Of a stretch of DNA of 64,000 nt, positions 25,210-33,426 are shown in pieces. The DNA is from Blautia hydrogenotrophica DSM 10507 (GTDB lineage: Bacteria; Bacillota; Clostridia; Lachnospirales; Lachnospiraceae): positions 1,674,001 to 1,738,000 of the forward strand of contig NZ_CP136423.1 of NCBI RefSeq assembly GCF_034356035.1. The letters are read 5' to 3'. The notes below the pieces were generated by a model, which had not been told where the DNA came from, made no database searches, and saw nothing but the letters and a program-made list of their open reading frames with translations. The number at the start of each line of letters is the position of its first letter. The first letter of the stretch is position 1. A program made the position numbers and the translations under genes.

Positions 25210-26037
25210 ATGCCAGAGATTATTGAGATTACGGATTTTTTGGCACCGGAGCTGGATATCTATGCGAGATTCACAGAAGTACAACTATTGAACCGCCATG
25301 AGCCGGAAAAAGGAATTTTTATCGCCGAGAGTCCGAAGGTGATTGAGCGTGCTCTGAATGCAGGCTGCGTTCCCATTTCTTTTTTGGTGGAACAAAGACA
25401 GGTAGAGAGTCAGGAGCAGGAAAGGCTTTTTCGCCGCGGGAACGTACCGGTGTACACGGCACCGTTTCATGTGCTGACACAGCTTACCGGCTTTGCCCTC
25501 ACACGGGGGATGCTGTGTGCGATGCGGCGACCAAAGCAGCCTTCTGTGGGGGAGATATGCGCCGGTGCGAGACGAATAGCAGTATTAGAAAATGTCGTGA
25601 ATCCCACGAATGTGGGAGCGATATTCCGTTCTGCGGCTGCTTTGAATGTGGATGGTGTTTTGTTGACACAGGCGTGCAGCGATCCTTTGTACCGCCGGGC
25701 GATCCGGGTGAGTATGGGGACTGTCTTTCAGATACCATGGACTTTTTTGGACAAGCAGTTTTCCTGGCCTTTGCAGGGAATTGCGCATCTGCGTGAACTG
25801 GGATTTCAGACCGTGGCGATGGCATTGAGGGAAGATTCTCTGCGTGTTGACGATTCTAGACTGGTGGATGCACCGAGACTGGCCATTGTCCTCGGGACAG
25901 AAGGAGATGGATTGGCTTGCGAGACAATCGCGGCTTGTGATTATACCGTGTGTATTCCTATGTCCCATGGAGTAGATTCTTTGAATGTGGCAGCAGCCAG
26001 TTCAGTGGCGTTTTGGCAGCTCTGCGGTAGAAAATAG
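25210..26037 (+). CDS. TrmH/SpoU-family RNA 2'-O-methyltransferase
   Basis: The 275-residue protein has an N-terminal L30e-like RNA-binding part (FIAESPKVIERAL) and a SPOUT catalytic domain. The conserved motifs are ENVVNPTNVGAIFRSAAAL, GTEGDGL and IPMSHGVDSLNVAAASSVAF. It transfers methyl from S-adenosylmethionine to a ribose 2'-OH in tRNA or rRNA; the site cannot be told from sequence. ATG 25210 is chosen for its AAAGGAGG; a longer ATG frame from 25165 has none. A short stretch upstream (25165-25185) resembles the tail of hairpin-repeat module B, too weakly to call. Confidence 0.9.
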   Translation: MPEIIEITDFLAPELDIYARFTEVQLLNRHEPEKGIFIAESPKVIERALNAGCVPISFLVEQRQVESQEQERLFRRGNVPVYTAPFHVLTQLTGFALTRGMLCAMRRPKQPSVGEICAGARRIAVLENVVNPTNVGAIFRSAAALNVDGVLLTQACSDPLYRRAIRVSMGTVFQIPWTFLDKQFSWPLQGIAHLRELGFQTVAMALREDSLRVDDSRLVDAPRLAIVLGTEGDGLACETIAACDYTVCIPMSHGVDSLNVAAASSVAFWQLCGRK

Positions 26038-26064
26038 GGAGCGGATGTGTAGGAGATTTGAAAA

Positions 26065-26613
26065 ATGGAGTTTAGAAATTATAAAAACGACAAGCAGATT
26101 GTAAAAGAAACCCAAAAACTTTACTATGAAGCATTCCCTAAGAAAGAACGATTACCGTTTTTCTTTCTGAAACATAAGGCAAGTCAGCAGGTAGCAGATC
26201 TGATTGGAGTTTATGATAACAGCCAGTTTGTGGGAATGTTGTACTGCGTGTACCATAAAGACATCGTATTTGTGTTTTATCTTGCTGTCGCGGCCGAAGG
26301 TAGAGGAAAGGGGTATGGGAGCAAGATTCTTGCAAAATTACGGCGAAGACTTGAAGGCAAAAGCATTGTGCTGAGTATTGAAGATGTAAATGAAGAGAGC
26401 GAAAATAATGTGCAGAGGAAAAAACGTAAAAAGTTTTATTTGTGTAACGGCTTTCGGGAAGCCGGATATAAGACAAAGGAAAATGGGGTTATCTATGAGT
26501 TCCTCTGCTGTGGAAAACAAGTGGAAGTCGAGGAGTATTGGGAGCTGCTGAAAAATTATCTGGGCAGTTTTCTTTATAATATATATGGGAAGAAAATAGT
26601 GAGCCGTTGGTAA
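26065..26613 (+). CDS. GNAT-family N-acetyltransferase
   Basis: The 182-residue protein has the acetyl-CoA loop VAAEGRGKGYGSKIL and the late motif KKFYLCNGFREAGY typical of GNAT enzymes. It resembles the acetyltransferase at 33427-33981 over its whole length (similar LYYEAFP/LYEGSFP start, RKKFYL-NG-E-G core, and acidic C-terminal extension), so the two are paralogs. The acceptor substrate is unknown. A weak AGGAG lies about ten bases upstream. It is followed by the cotJ operon, which probably has its own promoter. Confidence 0.85.
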   Translation: MEFRNYKNDKQIVKETQKLYYEAFPKKERLPFFFLKHKASQQVADLIGVYDNSQFVGMLYCVYHKDIVFVFYLAVAAEGRGKGYGSKILAKLRRRLEGKSIVLSIEDVNEESENNVQRKKRKKFYLCNGFREAGYKTKENGVIYEFLCCGKQVEVEEYWELLKNYLGSFLYNIYGKKIVSRW

Positions 26614-26660
26614 AAGTAGATCATAAAAATTTTACATAAATTTTACATAAATATAGATAG

Positions 26661-26739
26661 AAAAAACTCCCTGAGAAGAGACGGACTTTTTGAGACATAC
26701 TAATTGTGTCAAAAATTTACGAGAGAAGGGAGTTTTTTT
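26661..26739 (+). promoter_or_regulatory. Hairpin leader of the cotJ operon masking the ribosome binding site
   Basis: AAAAAACTCCCT (26661-26672) pairs perfectly with AGGGAGTTTTTT (26727-26738). The 3' arm holds the AAGGGAG Shine-Dalgarno, and the T run ends at the ATG of cotJ (26740). An inner hairpin, TTTTTGAGACA / TGTGTCAAAAA, sits in the loop. The design repeats that seen before tepA. Confidence 0.55.
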
Positions 26740-27222
26740 ATGATACAAGGACATTTGGCGATTGCGTCTGTTCCGATTCAAGAGTGGAAGACCGTCTATA
26801 ATCCGTGCGAAGCTTTGTCTATCGGCACTATTTTTCCGGAATTAAACATGCCTTTTTTCAAGACGGACTCCATGGGAGCGGGTGGACAGCACAGTGTTTT
26901 GAAGGGATGTGCAGATATACCTGCAAGGGCAGGTGAGAATTCTGAAGGACAGCAGCAAGAGGCGATGATGAGACAGATTCAGGAGGTAAGTTTCATGGCA
27001 GATGATGTTCGTCTGTACATGGACACTCATCCAGAAGATCAAAAAGGGTTGGAGCTCTTACAAAATGTGTTGTCCAAGCGGAGTATGTTGATGGAGGAAT
27101 TTGCTGAAAAGTTTTTTCCACTTACGACAGATTGTATGACGAAAATATTCGAGAGAAATCCTAAATCACATTGTTATTGTTGGAAAGAAGGGCCGATGCC
27201 CTGGGAAGGAGGCTGCGCGTAG
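26740..27222 (+). CDS. cotJA-cotJB: CotJA-CotJB fusion spore coat protein
   Basis: The first ~40 residues are CotJA-like (VPIQEWKTVYNPCEALSIGT, then FPELNMPFF). After a linker of about 30 residues comes a complete CotJB-like domain (MRQIQEVSFMADDVRLYMDT ... NPKSHCYCWKEGPMPWEGG). In other spore formers these are two genes. Here one open frame of 160 codons covers both, with no stop between. The ATG at 26740 has AAGGGAG eight bases upstream. The CotJ proteins form a complex placed in the spore coat from the mother cell. cotJC follows directly. Confidence 0.85.
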   Translation: MIQGHLAIASVPIQEWKTVYNPCEALSIGTIFPELNMPFFKTDSMGAGGQHSVLKGCADIPARAGENSEGQQQEAMMRQIQEVSFMADDVRLYMDTHPEDQKGLELLQNVLSKRSMLMEEFAEKFFPLTTDCMTKIFERNPKSHCYCWKEGPMPWEGGCA

Positions 27223-27873
27223 ATGTGGGTATATGAGAAGAGATTACAATATCCTATAAAAATATCAAAAACTTGTCCGAAGACTGCACAGTTGATTATC
27301 AGCCAGTACGGAGGTCCGGACGGGGAATTGTCGGCATCCATGAGATACCTGGCACAGAGATATACAATGCCTTTAAAAGAGGTGAGCGGCTTGCTCACGG
27401 ATATAGGGACTGAAGAGTTGGCGCATATGGAGATGATCTGTGCCATGGTGTATCAACTGACGAAAAATCTTACGATTGAAGAGGCAAAAACTGCTGGATT
27501 CGATGCTTATTATATCGATCATACCACAGGACTTTGGCCACAGGCCGCTAGTGGACTTCCGTTTACTGCAAAGGAGTTTCAGTCTAAAGGTGATCCCATT
27601 ACCGATTTGCATGAGGATTTGGCGGCGGAACAGAAAGCGCGCACGGTATATGACAATCTTTTAAGAATGATTCCAGACCCGGAAATTCGCGAGCCGTTGA
27701 AATTTTTGAGGACAAGAGAGATTATTCATTTTCAGAGGTTTGGAGAAGCGCTAGAAAGAATAAAAGAAAAAATATCGTCCAGAAATTTCTATTATTTTAA
27801 TCCGGAATTCGACAAGGCAGAGGCTCAAAGAGCTGGATTTCCAAGTTTGGCTAAGAAAAATGAAAGGTTATAG
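27223..27873 (+). CDS. cotJC: CotJC, manganese-catalase-like spore coat protein
   Basis: The 216-residue protein has the four-helix ferritin-like fold of manganese catalases. Metal-ligand candidates lie in DGELSASMRYL, IGTEELAHMEM, LAAEQKARTVY and TREIIHFQRFGEAL. CotJC is a coat component of Bacillus and Clostridium spores, and some members have catalase activity. The ATG follows the CotJAB stop with no gap, and its GGAAGGAGG lies within the preceding gene, so the two are translationally coupled. The length agrees with the family (about 190-215). Confidence 0.93.
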   Translation: MWVYEKRLQYPIKISKTCPKTAQLIISQYGGPDGELSASMRYLAQRYTMPLKEVSGLLTDIGTEELAHMEMICAMVYQLTKNLTIEEAKTAGFDAYYIDHTTGLWPQAASGLPFTAKEFQSKGDPITDLHEDLAAEQKARTVYDNLLRMIPDPEIREPLKFLRTREIIHFQRFGEALERIKEKISSRNFYYFNPEFDKAEAQRAGFPSLAKKNERL

Positions 27874-27913
27874 TTTCCCTGAGATATTTGTTCCTAAATG
27901 TGATATTTTTGCT

Positions 27914-27941
27914 TTGAAATTTTGTGCAAATGGTGTAAAAT
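27914..27941 (+). promoter_or_regulatory. Promoter of ptsI
   Basis: TTGAAA (27914-27919) and TAAAAT (27936-27941) have a 16-bp spacer, about 90 bases before the ptsI start. Confidence 0.5.
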
Positions 27942-28031
27942 AAAAGAGTATAACTGAGATAGGTATAAGAGGCAGTTGCCGCGGATGAGAGAAATCTTCC
28001 AGAAGAATTTATGAAGCAGGAGGGAATATAC

Positions 28032-29654
28032 GTGACGACATATCAGGGAAAATCTATTTTGAAAGGAATTGCTATCGGAGAAATTTTCTTCTATCAGAAA
28101 GAAGAAAAAGAGATCAAACGCTACAAACCGGAAAATCTAGAGGCAGAACAGAAACGATATGAAAAAGCCCGGGATGAAGCGATCGGCCAGTTAGGAGAGT
28201 TGTATAAAAAGGCATGCCAAGAGGTAGGAGAAGTCAATGCTGCAGTCTTTGAGGTGCATGCTATGATGTTAGAGGACGACGATTTTAACGATGCGGTGCT
28301 CAACATGATCGCGACACAGGGAATCAATGCAGAATATGCGGTAGCGATGACAGGAGACAACTTTTCAAAGATGTTCTCTGAGATGGAGGACGAATATTTC
28401 AAAGCCAGAGCGGCGGACATCATCGACATCTCTAACCGAGTCGTCGCGGTGTTAGGAGGCAGCGGTTCCGGCAATTGTGAGTTGAATAAGCCGGTAATTT
28501 TGATTGCAGAGGACTTGGCTCCTAGTGAGACGGTTCAGTTGGACAAGAATATGCTTTTGGCTTTTGTGACAGAGCAAGGCTCTTCCAACTCCCATACGGC
28601 AATTCTGGCAAGAAGTATGAATATTCCGGCACTGATTGGAGTACCGATTCGAAAAGAGTGGAATGGCAGGATGGCTGTGGTCGACGGCTATACTGGTACT
28701 TTGTATTTGGACCCAGATGAAGAGACTCTGAAGGAATTGAAAAAGAGAAAACAGGCGGAAGACGAAGAGAGACAGCTCCTGCTGGAACTGAAGGGAAAAG
28801 AGGATGTCACGCTTGATGGAAAGCATATTAAGCTGTATGCAAATATTGGAAACATTTCAGATGTCGCAGCCGTTATGAAAAATGATGCGGAAGGTATCGG
28901 GTTGTTTCGCAGTGAGTTTCTCTATCTGGAAAAAGATCATTTTCCGACAGAGGAAGAGCAGTTCCAGGCTTACAAGACAGTTGCAGAGATGATGGCAGGA
29001 AAAAAAGTGATTATCCGTACACTGGATATCGGGGCAGATAAACAGGCAGAGTATTTTCATTTAGAGCATGAGGAGAACCCTGCCATGGGTTACCGGGCGA
29101 TCAGAATCTGTCTCACTCAGCCAGAAATCTTTAAGACGCAGCTTCGTGCTCTGTTCCGGGCAAGCGCGTTTGGAAATATTGCCATTATGTATCCGATGAT
29201 TATCTCGATAGAAGAGATTCACAAGATTAAGGAGATCGTCGAGGAAGTAAAGAGCGAATTAAGGGAACAGGGTGTCCAGTTCAGTGAGGTGGAGCAGGGA
29301 ATCATGATTGAGACGCCGGCAGCAGCTGTGATGAGTGATGTTCTGGCGGAAGAAGTTGACTTTTTCAGTATTGGGACCAACGATCTGACACAGTACACGC
29401 TGGCAATTGACAGACAGAATGCAAAGCTGGACAGCTTTTATGACGCTCACCATCCTGCGATTCTTCGAATGATACAGACCGTGATTGACAATGGACACAG
29501 TAAAGGCTGTTGGGTTGGAATCTGTGGTGAGTTGGGAGCGGACACCGAGTTGACGGAGACGTTTTTGAAGATGGGAATCGATGAACTGTCGGTCTCTCCG
29601 ACATTTGTTCTTCCAGTACGAAAGCTAATCCGCACTTCTAAGTGTTCTGGTTGA
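28032..29654 (+). CDS. ptsI: PTS enzyme I (phosphoenolpyruvate-protein phosphotransferase)
   Basis: The enzyme takes phosphate from phosphoenolpyruvate onto a histidine and passes it to HPr, feeding sugar uptake. The active His is in GSSNSHTAILARS (residue 188). The PEP-binding barrel has GLFRSEFLY, IGTNDLTQYTLAIDRQN and the catalytic GICGELGAD. I chose GTG 28032 because AGGAGGG lies eight bases upstream; the ATG at 28011 precedes that site and would add seven residues. The usual partner ptsH is not beside it. Instead an HPr-like gene without the active His follows 22 bases later. Confidence 0.94.
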   Translation: MTTYQGKSILKGIAIGEIFFYQKEEKEIKRYKPENLEAEQKRYEKARDEAIGQLGELYKKACQEVGEVNAAVFEVHAMMLEDDDFNDAVLNMIATQGINAEYAVAMTGDNFSKMFSEMEDEYFKARAADIIDISNRVVAVLGGSGSGNCELNKPVILIAEDLAPSETVQLDKNMLLAFVTEQGSSNSHTAILARSMNIPALIGVPIRKEWNGRMAVVDGYTGTLYLDPDEETLKELKKRKQAEDEERQLLLELKGKEDVTLDGKHIKLYANIGNISDVAAVMKNDAEGIGLFRSEFLYLEKDHFPTEEEQFQAYKTVAEMMAGKKVIIRTLDIGADKQAEYFHLEHEENPAMGYRAIRICLTQPEIFKTQLRALFRASAFGNIAIMYPMIISIEEIHKIKEIVEEVKSELREQGVQFSEVEQGIMIETPAAAVMSDVLAEEVDFFSIGTNDLTQYTLAIDRQNAKLDSFYDAHHPAILRMIQTVIDNGHSKGCWVGICGELGADTELTETFLKMGIDELSVSPTFVLPVRKLIRTSKCSG

Positions 29655-29676
29655 GTTTGGCAGAAAGTGAGAAGGT

Positions 29677-29901
29677 ATGGACAGATTTTTTATTGAGCTG
29701 AATACACAGGAGCGTGTAGAGGAATACCTCCGTATTATGGGGAAGTATGAGGGTGATGTGAAGATTCTGGCAGGGGATTATGAGGTGGATGGAAAATCCG
29801 TATTGGGAATCTTTAGTCTGGATTTGTCTCATCCGGTAGAAATTATTCTGTATGCAGCGGATGAGGAGATTAAAAAAAGGTTAGAGAAATTTCGGGTATG
29901 A
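29677..29901 (+). CDS. HPr-like protein lacking the phosphorylatable histidine
   Basis: The 74-residue protein aligns with HPr along its length: FFIELNT as the first strand, YEGDVKIL, then VDGKSVLGIFSL, which matches the HPr segment around regulatory Ser46 (Ser41 here). The active-site loop GxHARPA is absent; the frame goes from ELNTQ straight to ERVEEYL. It cannot carry PTS phosphate on His15. It could still be a target of HPr kinase on the serine, as for Crh in Bacillus. It is probably in one transcript with ptsI and ends at a strong terminator. The regulatory role is inference. Confidence 0.75.
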   Translation: MDRFFIELNTQERVEEYLRIMGKYEGDVKILAGDYEVDGKSVLGIFSLDLSHPVEIILYAADEEIKKRLEKFRV

Positions 29902-29905
29902 AAAG

Positions 29906-29938
29906 ACAGCAGAGAATACCAATTCTCTGCTGTTTTTG
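29906..29938 (+). terminator. Terminator of the ptsI operon
   Basis: ACAGCAGAGAAT (29906-29917) / ATTCTCTGCTGT (29922-29933) is a perfect 12-bp stem with a four-base loop, followed by TTTTT. Confidence 0.9.
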
Positions 29939-29974
29939 TTGCAAAGGAAATTTCGTTCCCTATGCAATAAAAGC

Positions 29975-30158
29975 CCTCCGGGCAGGATGCACACACCGCA
30001 ATGAGGAATTTCACCGCAAAGCGGTGTTGCGGCGGCGCGCAAAGTGAGCCTGCGTCCCCTCAAAATCGAGGGGCAGGGGAGCTGAAGTGGGCTTGTCCAC
30101 TTTGTTCCTAGTGTCACAGGAAAGACCTTGTCACGCTGAAGCGTGAAAGCTCTTTCCT
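29975..30158. repeat. Mosaic hairpin repeat, copy 2
   Basis: Module B comes first (CCGCAATGAGG at 29996; CACCGC-AAA-GCGGTG hairpin; GCGCGCAAAGTG; CCCCTC...GAGGGG hairpin). Module A follows (GGAAAGACCTTGTCACGCTGA at 30119-30139, with CACGCT-GA-AGCGTG and TCTTTCCT closing the stem). In copy 1 (1221-1400) the order is A then B. The loop bases of the inner hairpin differ while the stem is kept. Confidence 0.7.
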
Positions 30159-30171
30159 AATTGAAGGGGCA

Positions 30172-31899
30172 TTAAAACTGCATTTGATAGTAATGTGCAT
30201 AGATCCCGCCTCGCTTTATTAGCTCGTCGTGGGAACCTCTCTCAGCAATCTTGTTGTCAGCGACCACGAGGATTTCGTCAGCGTTGCGTATCGTGGACAG
30301 ACGATGAGCGATGGTAATAGTGGTGCGGTTCTTGGACAGCTCTTCTAGACTTTTCTGAATCCAGCGCTCACTTTCGTTGTCCAAAGCGCTGGTAGCTTCA
30401 TCGAGAATTAAGATTGGAGGATTTTTTAGAAAGACTCGCGCGATGGAGATTCTCTGTTTTTGCCCTCCTGAGAGACGAGTTCCGCGCTCCCCTACAAAGG
30501 TGTCGTAGCCGTCCGGGAGGCTTTGGATAAACTCGTGGATGTTTGCTTTTTCTGCAGCCTCGATGATCTCATCCATGGACGCGCTAGGTTTTCCATAGGC
30601 AATATTGTCACGGATTGTACCGCCGAAGAGGTATACGTCCTGTTGTACGATGCCGATCTGATTTCTCAGACTGTCCAGAGTCAGATTTTTGACGTTTTTC
30701 CCGTCTATGGTGACTACGCCGGCAGTGACATCGTAAAACCTGGGCAGAAGAGAGCAGATTGTGGTCTTGCCGCTTCCAGAAGGACCTACAAGGGCGATGG
30801 ACCTGCCTGCGGGAATGTCGAAGGAAACATCGCAGAGGACTAAGGTGTCATCGTCGCTGTAGTGGAAGGAGACATTCTCGTATCTGACGTTTCCTTTGAC
30901 GTCTTTAAGTGTCTGGGCATTTGGCTCATCTTGAATTTCGGGTTCTGTCTCCATGACGGCCACGAATCGACGGAAACCGGAAAGACCTTTTTGCATCATT
31001 TCGGTCAGTTCCACTAAAATTTGAATAGGGTTGATGAAGATTCCGATATACAGGGCATACATGGCTAAGTCTGCCGCCTGCATCTGACCGTGGGCGATCA
31101 AGTAGCCTCCGTATACAAGAGTGACCAGATACATCATTCCCTGAAAGAATAGGTTGCATCCCATGAAGCTTCCCATACAGCGGTAGTTGGCGTCTTTTGA
31201 GAGAAGAAAGCTGTGGTTGCTCTTTTGAAATTTGTGCTGTTCCACCTTCTCGTTGGCAAAGGACTGCACGATGCGGATTCCGGCTAAGGTGTCCTGCAAG
31301 CTTGCGTTGACATCTCCGATTTTTTTTCGGTTTTCCATGAAGGTAGTTTGGATACGGCGATTTTGGCTCATGGAAAAAAGGAACATGCAAAGTACCAGGA
31401 CAGCCAACGGTATGGCAAGCCTCCAATTAATCAAGAATAAAAAGATAAAAGAACCGCAAATCTTAATCAGAGAGATGAACAGGTTCTCAGGGCCGTGATG
31501 GGCAAACTCTGAAATGTCGAACAGATCGGAGACCAATTTACTCATCATCTGGCCCGAGTTGTTCTGGTCGTAGTAAGAGAACGAGAGTTTTTCGTAGTGG
31601 TCAAATAGCTGCTGGCGCATATCCCGTTCCATGTGGGCACCCATCATGTGTCCCTGATAGCTCACGTAATATTTGCAAAGGCTTTGTACGAGATACATGG
31701 TGAAAAGGCTAATTGCAATCGGCATCAGAGCACTTAAGATTGCATCGCTACCGCGGGTGAATAAAGTACTGGTCAGAGTGCGCAGAATCTGAGGATAAGC
31801 CAAATCCACCAGGCTGATGACTGTCGCGCAGAATAGGTCAAAGAAAAAGACAGCCTTGTAGGGGCTGTAATATCGGATAAACTTTTTTAATATGTGCAT
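30172..31899 (-). CDS. ABC exporter, fused permease and ATPase
   Basis: The 575-residue half-transporter has a six-helix membrane domain (about 1-310) and a C-terminal ATPase with GPSGSGKTT, LSGGQKQRISIAR and ILDEATSALDNE. It belongs to the MsbA/LmrA-like exporter group and would act as a homodimer. The substrate may be a lipid, peptide or drug; the sequence does not say. I chose ATG 31899 (MHILKKFIRYYSP) because AGAGGAAG lies upstream; a longer in-frame start at 31992 would add an unlikely 31 residues. It is divergent from the NuoE-like gene that starts 96 bases away. Confidence 0.9.
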   Translation of the reverse strand: MHILKKFIRYYSPYKAVFFFDLFCATVISLVDLAYPQILRTLTSTLFTRGSDAILSALMPIAISLFTMYLVQSLCKYYVSYQGHMMGAHMERDMRQQLFDHYEKLSFSYYDQNNSGQMMSKLVSDLFDISEFAHHGPENLFISLIKICGSFIFLFLINWRLAIPLAVLVLCMFLFSMSQNRRIQTTFMENRKKIGDVNASLQDTLAGIRIVQSFANEKVEQHKFQKSNHSFLLSKDANYRCMGSFMGCNLFFQGMMYLVTLVYGGYLIAHGQMQAADLAMYALYIGIFINPIQILVELTEMMQKGLSGFRRFVAVMETEPEIQDEPNAQTLKDVKGNVRYENVSFHYSDDDTLVLCDVSFDIPAGRSIALVGPSGSGKTTICSLLPRFYDVTAGVVTIDGKNVKNLTLDSLRNQIGIVQQDVYLFGGTIRDNIAYGKPSASMDEIIEAAEKANIHEFIQSLPDGYDTFVGERGTRLSGGQKQRISIARVFLKNPPILILDEATSALDNESERWIQKSLEELSKNRTTITIAHRLSTIRNADEILVVADNKIAERGSHDELIKRGGIYAHYYQMQF

Positions 31900-31994
31900 G
31901 GGGCATCTTCCTCTCTTTGGTATTGGACAATAAGTATATACTAGCATATACTTAAGAAAGAGACAAGGCGAAGGGTGCCAGAAAGGAGACAAAA

Positions 31995-32462
31995 ATGACA
32001 GAGCAGGAGACTATAGAAGAAATTTTTGAGTACTATAAAGGACGTGATGACTGTGCCAGTCAGGAGAGTCTTGTTGATATGTTTCGGGAAATCCAGGAGG
32101 TATACGGATATATTCCAGCAGAATTAAAAGAACGCATGGCGAGGGAATTCTGTGTGAAAGAGACCTTTTTAAACTGTATTATTCAAAGGTATCCGAGCCT
32201 GAAGGAACAAAAAATCACACACACAGTGATCGTTTGCAGCGGAGAGAGGTGCAGAAATAAAAATGCGGCGGAGCTTTTGGCGTATATAAGAAAAAGCTTG
32301 AAAATTCAGAAAAACGGGAGTTCTGAGGACGGAAAAGTCTGTCTGCGAACCCAGAACTGTCTGAGACACTGCCGGACCTCCCCCAACATTTCTGTTGATG
32401 GGGAGATCCAGACAGGAATGACTTGTGAGAAGTGGAAACAGATTTTACAGTCATGGAGCTAA
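31995..32462 (+). CDS. Orphan NuoE-like [2Fe-2S] protein
   Basis: The 155-residue protein has the NuoE/HndA layout: a helical N-terminus (FREIQEVYGYIPAELKERMA) and a thioredoxin-like part with cluster ligands C81 and C86 (CSGERC) and C122 and C126 (CLRHC). It is only distantly similar to the NuoE-like subunit at 13251. No NuoF or hydrogenase gene is beside it. AAGGAGA lies eight bases before the ATG. It may be a spare electron-carrier subunit for a distant complex or a stand-alone redox regulator; both are guesses. Confidence 0.8.
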   Translation: MTEQETIEEIFEYYKGRDDCASQESLVDMFREIQEVYGYIPAELKERMAREFCVKETFLNCIIQRYPSLKEQKITHTVIVCSGERCRNKNAAELLAYIRKSLKIQKNGSSEDGKVCLRTQNCLRHCRTSPNISVDGEIQTGMTCEKWKQILQSWS

Positions 32463-32475
32463 GTAGCCTTGGAGG

Positions 32476-33303
32476 TTATATTTTTTCAGCCAGATCGGAG
32501 AGTGGGGCGAAGTGATATCCCATGTCTTCCCACTTGGTCAGGAGTTCATCTAAAATTTGAGCATTTGTGGAGGAAGTGCTGTGTAAAAGGACGACGGCTC
32601 CAGGATGAATGCGACTGAGAAGTTTGTCAAAGGCTTCCTGGGACGAGGGCTGCTGGTCTTGCAGCCAGTCCACATAGGCCAGGCTCCAGAAAAAGGTGTT
32701 GTAGCCCATCTGACTGGCCATTTTCAGGTTTTCCGTGCTGTATTTCCCCTGGGGAGGCCGGTAATAGTGGCTCATGGTTTCCCCGGTGATCTCCTGGAAG
32801 AGTTCTTCTACGTCTTTGAGTTCTTTGGAAAAGGATTCCTGAGAGGAGATTTGGGACATATCAGGATGGTGATAAGTGTGGTTGCCGACGATGTGTCCTT
32901 CTTTCACCATTCGTTTGGTCAGATCAGGGCTGGTCTCCAAAAAGTTGCCTACCACGAAAAAAGTTCCCACAGCCTGATGCTTTTTCAGGGCATCTAAGAT
33001 GGCTGGAAGGTTTCCATTTTCGTAGCCGCAGTCGAAAGTAAGGTAGATGACTTTTTCTTCTGTGTCATCCATGTAGGCGGCGTGATATTGTTTTAGTTCT
33101 TCGCAGGAAGCATTTCCCACAGGAGCTTTGCCGTCTTCTTGAAAACTTAGTCCCCAATTGCTATTGGCCTCGGAGGAGGTGGCGACTGTCGTTTTGGAAG
33201 AGGTCAAACTGGCCGCTCCCATACCCAGCAGGTAGGCTGCCATGAAAAAAAGCAGGTAGGCTGCTACTTTGGAGATTGGTTTTAACTGAGTTGGAATTTT
33301 CAT
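32476..33303 (-). CDS. pdaA: PdaA-type polysaccharide deacetylase (spore cortex delta-lactam)
   Basis: The 275-residue protein has an N-terminal membrane helix or signal (about 13-33) and a NodB deacetylase domain. The metal and catalytic residues are D91 (LTFDCGYENG), H142 and H146 (NHTYHHPD), the RPPQGKYS motif and the late VVLLHS. The TFD-GYENG and FWSLAYVDW features match B. subtilis PdaA, which deacetylates muramic acid during spore cortex delta-lactam formation, needed for germination. The start has GGAG upstream. It converges with the NuoE-like gene, with 13 bases between them. Confidence 0.9.
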   Translation of the reverse strand: MKIPTQLKPISKVAAYLLFFMAAYLLGMGAASLTSSKTTVATSSEANSNWGLSFQEDGKAPVGNASCEELKQYHAAYMDDTEEKVIYLTFDCGYENGNLPAILDALKKHQAVGTFFVVGNFLETSPDLTKRMVKEGHIVGNHTYHHPDMSQISSQESFSKELKDVEELFQEITGETMSHYYRPPQGKYSTENLKMASQMGYNTFFWSLAYVDWLQDQQPSSQEAFDKLLSRIHPGAVVLLHSTSSTNAQILDELLTKWEDMGYHFAPLSDLAEKI

Positions 33304-33426
33304 TGTTTCTCCATATGCTTTTTTTAATATATATGAAGACGGGAATGAGACTATACAGAAGGAAGTAACTGGGTTATAATAAGACAGAAAGATTAAAATG
33401 AGATAAAGAAATTAAGGGAGTAGATT

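Noticed and set aside
33304..33370. A sigma-G-like promoter before pdaA on the minus strand
   Set aside because: A GTATA and a CATATATA can be found, but the spacing is 16 and the -10 mismatches the consensus, so it is too weak to list.
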